A DNA stretch of 64,000 bases from Bifidobacterium sp. ESL0784 (GTDB lineage Bacteria > Actinomycetota > Actinomycetes > Actinomycetales > Bifidobacteriaceae). A program made the position numbers and the translations under genes. Positions 62,187 through 64,000 of this stretch are shown piece by piece; within the stretch, counting starts at the first letter, position 1; the number at the start of each line of letters is the position of its first letter. The stretch is taken from contig NZ_JAQTHV010000001.1 in the NCBI RefSeq assembly GCF_029433295.1, forward strand, positions 124,001 to 188,000, in the 5' to 3' direction. The notes beneath the pieces were generated by a model. It was not told where the DNA came from, did not search any database, and was given only the letters and a program-made list of their open reading frames with translations.

Positions 62187-64000
62187 ATGGCACGTTTGAT
62201 TATCGTTTCCAACAGGCTTCCGGTTTCCCTGCATGCCAAACCGGACGGCACCTACGCCCTTAAACAAAGCATCGGCGGTCTCGCCACGGCCATCGGCCCC
62301 TACCATAAGTCCCACAACGACTGCCTTTGGGTCGGCTGGAGCAGTATCGACCCCGAAACGCGCACGAAGGTGGAAATCGACAAGATTCGCGAGGAATTCA
62401 AAAGTCGTCGTTGCATCCCGCTTTTCCTGACCCAAAAAGAAATCGACGGATACTACGCCGGTTATTCCAACGATACGCTCTGGCCGTTGTTCCATGATTT
62501 CGCCCACGAGGCCAAATTCGATTCCTCCACTTGGAAGGTCTACCAGGAGGTCAACCAGAAGTTTGCCGACACGATTGCCGAGTTGGTCAATTCCGATGAC
62601 ACCGTGTGGATTCAGGATTATCACCTTATGCTGGTTCCGGCCATGCTGCGTGCCCGTTTTCCCGAGCTCAAGATCGGCTGGTTCCTTCACATCCCGTTCC
62701 CGAGCCCTGAGATCTTCCACCAGCTGCCGAACGGCAAGGATCTGCTCGAAGGCCTGATGGGCGCGGATTTGCTGGGCTTCCACACCGAAGGGTTCTGCGT
62801 TAATTTCCTTGAGTCCGTTCGCACGTTATTGGGCTTGAATGTTAACAAGGATGGCCGTATCCCGGTCGGAAAGGGCGCGTCGCAACGTTTCGTGACGGTT
62901 GACGCCTTCCCGATCGGCATCGATTACGGTCTTTATCGCCGTAATTCCCACTCCAGTCTTGCGCAGGCCATGCGCCACGGCATCGAGGCCGTCAGCGGCA
63001 AGCGCACTAGGCGCGTGAGCACCTCCCTTACAGCTGAATCCGAGGCTGCGGCCGAAGCCAGCGATCAGGAGGAAAACTGGTGGAGCGCCCATACCGGCGA
63101 TGAACTGCCCGAGGTTGAGCTTGCGCAGTCTGCTGCGGCCAAACGCGGCACCGAAGGCAACAAGGTGGTCGTTTCCGTCGATCGCCTCGATTACACAAAG
63201 GGCCTTCCCGAACGGCTACGTGCCTTTGACTTGATGCTGAGCCGTTACCCGGAGTGGGTCGGTCACGTTACGTATTACCTTTTGGCGACACCGACGCGTG
63301 AGGACGTCGAGACGTACCGCAAGCTGAAGGACCAGGTCGACCAGCTGGTCGGTGAGATCAATGGCAAATATTCACTGCTTTCCTGGACCCCTATCCATTA
63401 CATCACGCGTTCGCTGCCCATCAAGCCAGTCTGCGGCATCTACACCGCCGGCGACGTCGCGTTGGTCACCCCGCTTCGTGACGGCATGAATCTGGTCGCC
63501 AAGGAATATCTGGCCTCCCGTGATGGCCGTGACGGTGCGTTGGTGCTTTCCGACGAGTGTGGCGCGGCCCGCGAGCTGACGGACGCCTTCATCGTCAATC
63601 CCTACGATACAGAAGCGGTGTGCGAGGCCTTGCATTCTGCTTTGGAGATCGGTTCCGACGAAGCCAAGCGCCGCAACGCCGCCATGCAGGCTCGCCTGAA
63701 GTACCGCACCGCAGGCCTGTGGAGCTCCGAGTTCCTAAGCACGTTGCGTCAGGTGAGCGACCCGCGTATGGCCGATCGCCGCTTGCAAAGCGTCCAGCGC
63801 GATCACTTGGTCCACGAGTGGGGTCAATCCAAGCGCAAGCTGGTATTGTGCGATTACGACGGAACCTTGACACAGATCGTCCGCACGCCTGGCCGTGCCA
63901 AGCCGACGCATCGTTTGCTTGATTTATTGCGTAAAGTCGGTTCCATTCCCGATGTTGATTTGTATCTGGTTTCCGGTCGCACGCGCGAGACGATGGGCGA
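62187..64000 (+). CDS. otsA: Bifunctional trehalose-6-phosphate synthase/phosphatase (3' end outside the window)
   Basis: This enzyme makes trehalose 6-phosphate from UDP-glucose and glucose 6-phosphate and probably dephosphorylates it to trehalose, a stress protectant. GAAGGAG precedes the ATG at 62187. The GT20 domain shows [40 protein letters not shown] and [17 protein letters not shown] 50-residue polar insertion (about residues 270-325) precedes the VDRLDYTKG strand. The phosphatase half begins near residue 550 with the HAD motif LCDYDGTL; the Asp of DYD is its nucleophile. The frame is open at base 64000. Confidence 0.93.
   Translation, partial: MARLIIVSNRLPVSLHAKPDGTYALKQSIGGLATAIGPYHKSHNDCLWVGWSSIDPETRTKVEIDKIREEFKSRRCIPLFLTQKEIDGYYAGYSNDTLWPLFHDFAHEAKFDSSTWKVYQEVNQKFADTIAELVNSDDTVWIQDYHLMLVPAMLRARFPELKIGWFLHIPFPSPEIFHQLPNGKDLLEGLMGADLLGFHTEGFCVNFLESVRTLLGLNVNKDGRIPVGKGASQRFVTVDAFPIGIDYGLYRRNSHSSLAQAMRHGIEAVSGKRTRRVSTSLTAESEAAAEASDQEENWWSAHTGDELPEVELAQSAAAKRGTEGNKVVVSVDRLDYTKGLPERLRAFDLMLSRYPEWVGHVTYYLLATPTREDVETYRKLKDQVDQLVGEINGKYSLLSWTPIHYITRSLPIKPVCGIYTAGDVALVTPLRDGMNLVAKEYLASRDGRDGALVLSDECGAARELTDAFIVNPYDTEAVCEALHSALEIGSDEAKRRNAAMQARLKYRTAGLWSSEFLSTLRQVSDPRMADRRLQSVQRDHLVHEWGQSKRKLVLCDYDGTLTQIVRTPGRAKPTHRLLDLLRKVGSIPDVDLYLVSGRTRETMG

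Noticed and set aside
62004..62783. 259-codon minus-strand frame overlapping the trehalose gene
   Set aside because: It overlaps conserved trehalose-6-phosphate synthase motifs on the plus strand and shows no motif of its own.

Overview
The window looks like a chromosomal segment of a bifidobacterium or a close relative. The evidence is protein character: an Rpf/G5 cell-wall protein, GH2 and GH3 glycosidases, a UgpC/MsmK-type sugar ABC ATPase, sortase-assembled pili, DUF4032 and RlmB. Housekeeping genes are fairly GC-rich and the accessory stretches are AT-rich. A fused trehalose-6-phosphate synthase/phosphatase may hint at an insect-associated lineage, but that is only inference. No tools were run, so family names rest on motifs read by eye.

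Layout. 1-8.2 kb holds a truncated Rpf-like cell-wall protein, tRNA-Thr(TGT), two convergent membrane-anchored DsbA-like proteins, a multi-pass Ser/Thr kinase and a histidine-phosphatase lipoprotein with an altered second catalytic site. 8.3-21.8 kb is a glycoside locus: a GH2 enzyme, a membrane-anchored GH3 with permuted domain order, a canonical GH3 translationally coupled to a GtrA-like membrane protein, an AgrC/AgrA-like two-component system and a FIVAR-type LPXTG-like surface protein. 22-41.2 kb is a surface-structure island bracketed by three paralogous small HTH genes. It carries a giant LPXTG tip adhesin with internal repeats, a major pilin, a class C sortase, an internalin-like LRR protein, and an ABC/FtsX exporter whose permease has an unusual duplicated N-terminal extension. 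41.8-49.1 kb is mostly housekeeping: sugar ABC ATPase, DUF4032 protein, RlmB, dCTP deaminase, a carboxylesterase and a candidate small RNA.

The most interesting region is 49.1-57.7 kb, an apparently complete azole-forming RiPP (TOMM/LAP) cluster. It starts with a 104-residue precursor that has a nitrile-hydratase-like leader and ends in a run of five cysteines, then Pro-Cys. Next come a 46-residue membrane peptide, a cytochrome P450, a divergent DUF2961/GH172-like protein that seems to lack its catalytic motif, and an ABC-2 exporter pair. A fused cyclodehydratase/YcaO protein, a SagB-type dehydrogenase and a 3-TM membrane protein complete it. Genes overlap or abut throughout, consistent with one operon. 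The predicted chemistry is conversion of the Cys run to thiazolines (YcaO) and thiazoles (SagB), P450 tailoring and ABC export. No dedicated leader protease or regulator is visible. Repeated TAAATATGCT elements upstream of the precursor may be the control sites.

57.8-64 kb returns to ordinary genes: a CPA1 Na+/H+ antiporter, TadA, a TauE/SafE permease, and the trehalose-6-phosphate synthase/phosphatase that runs off the right edge.
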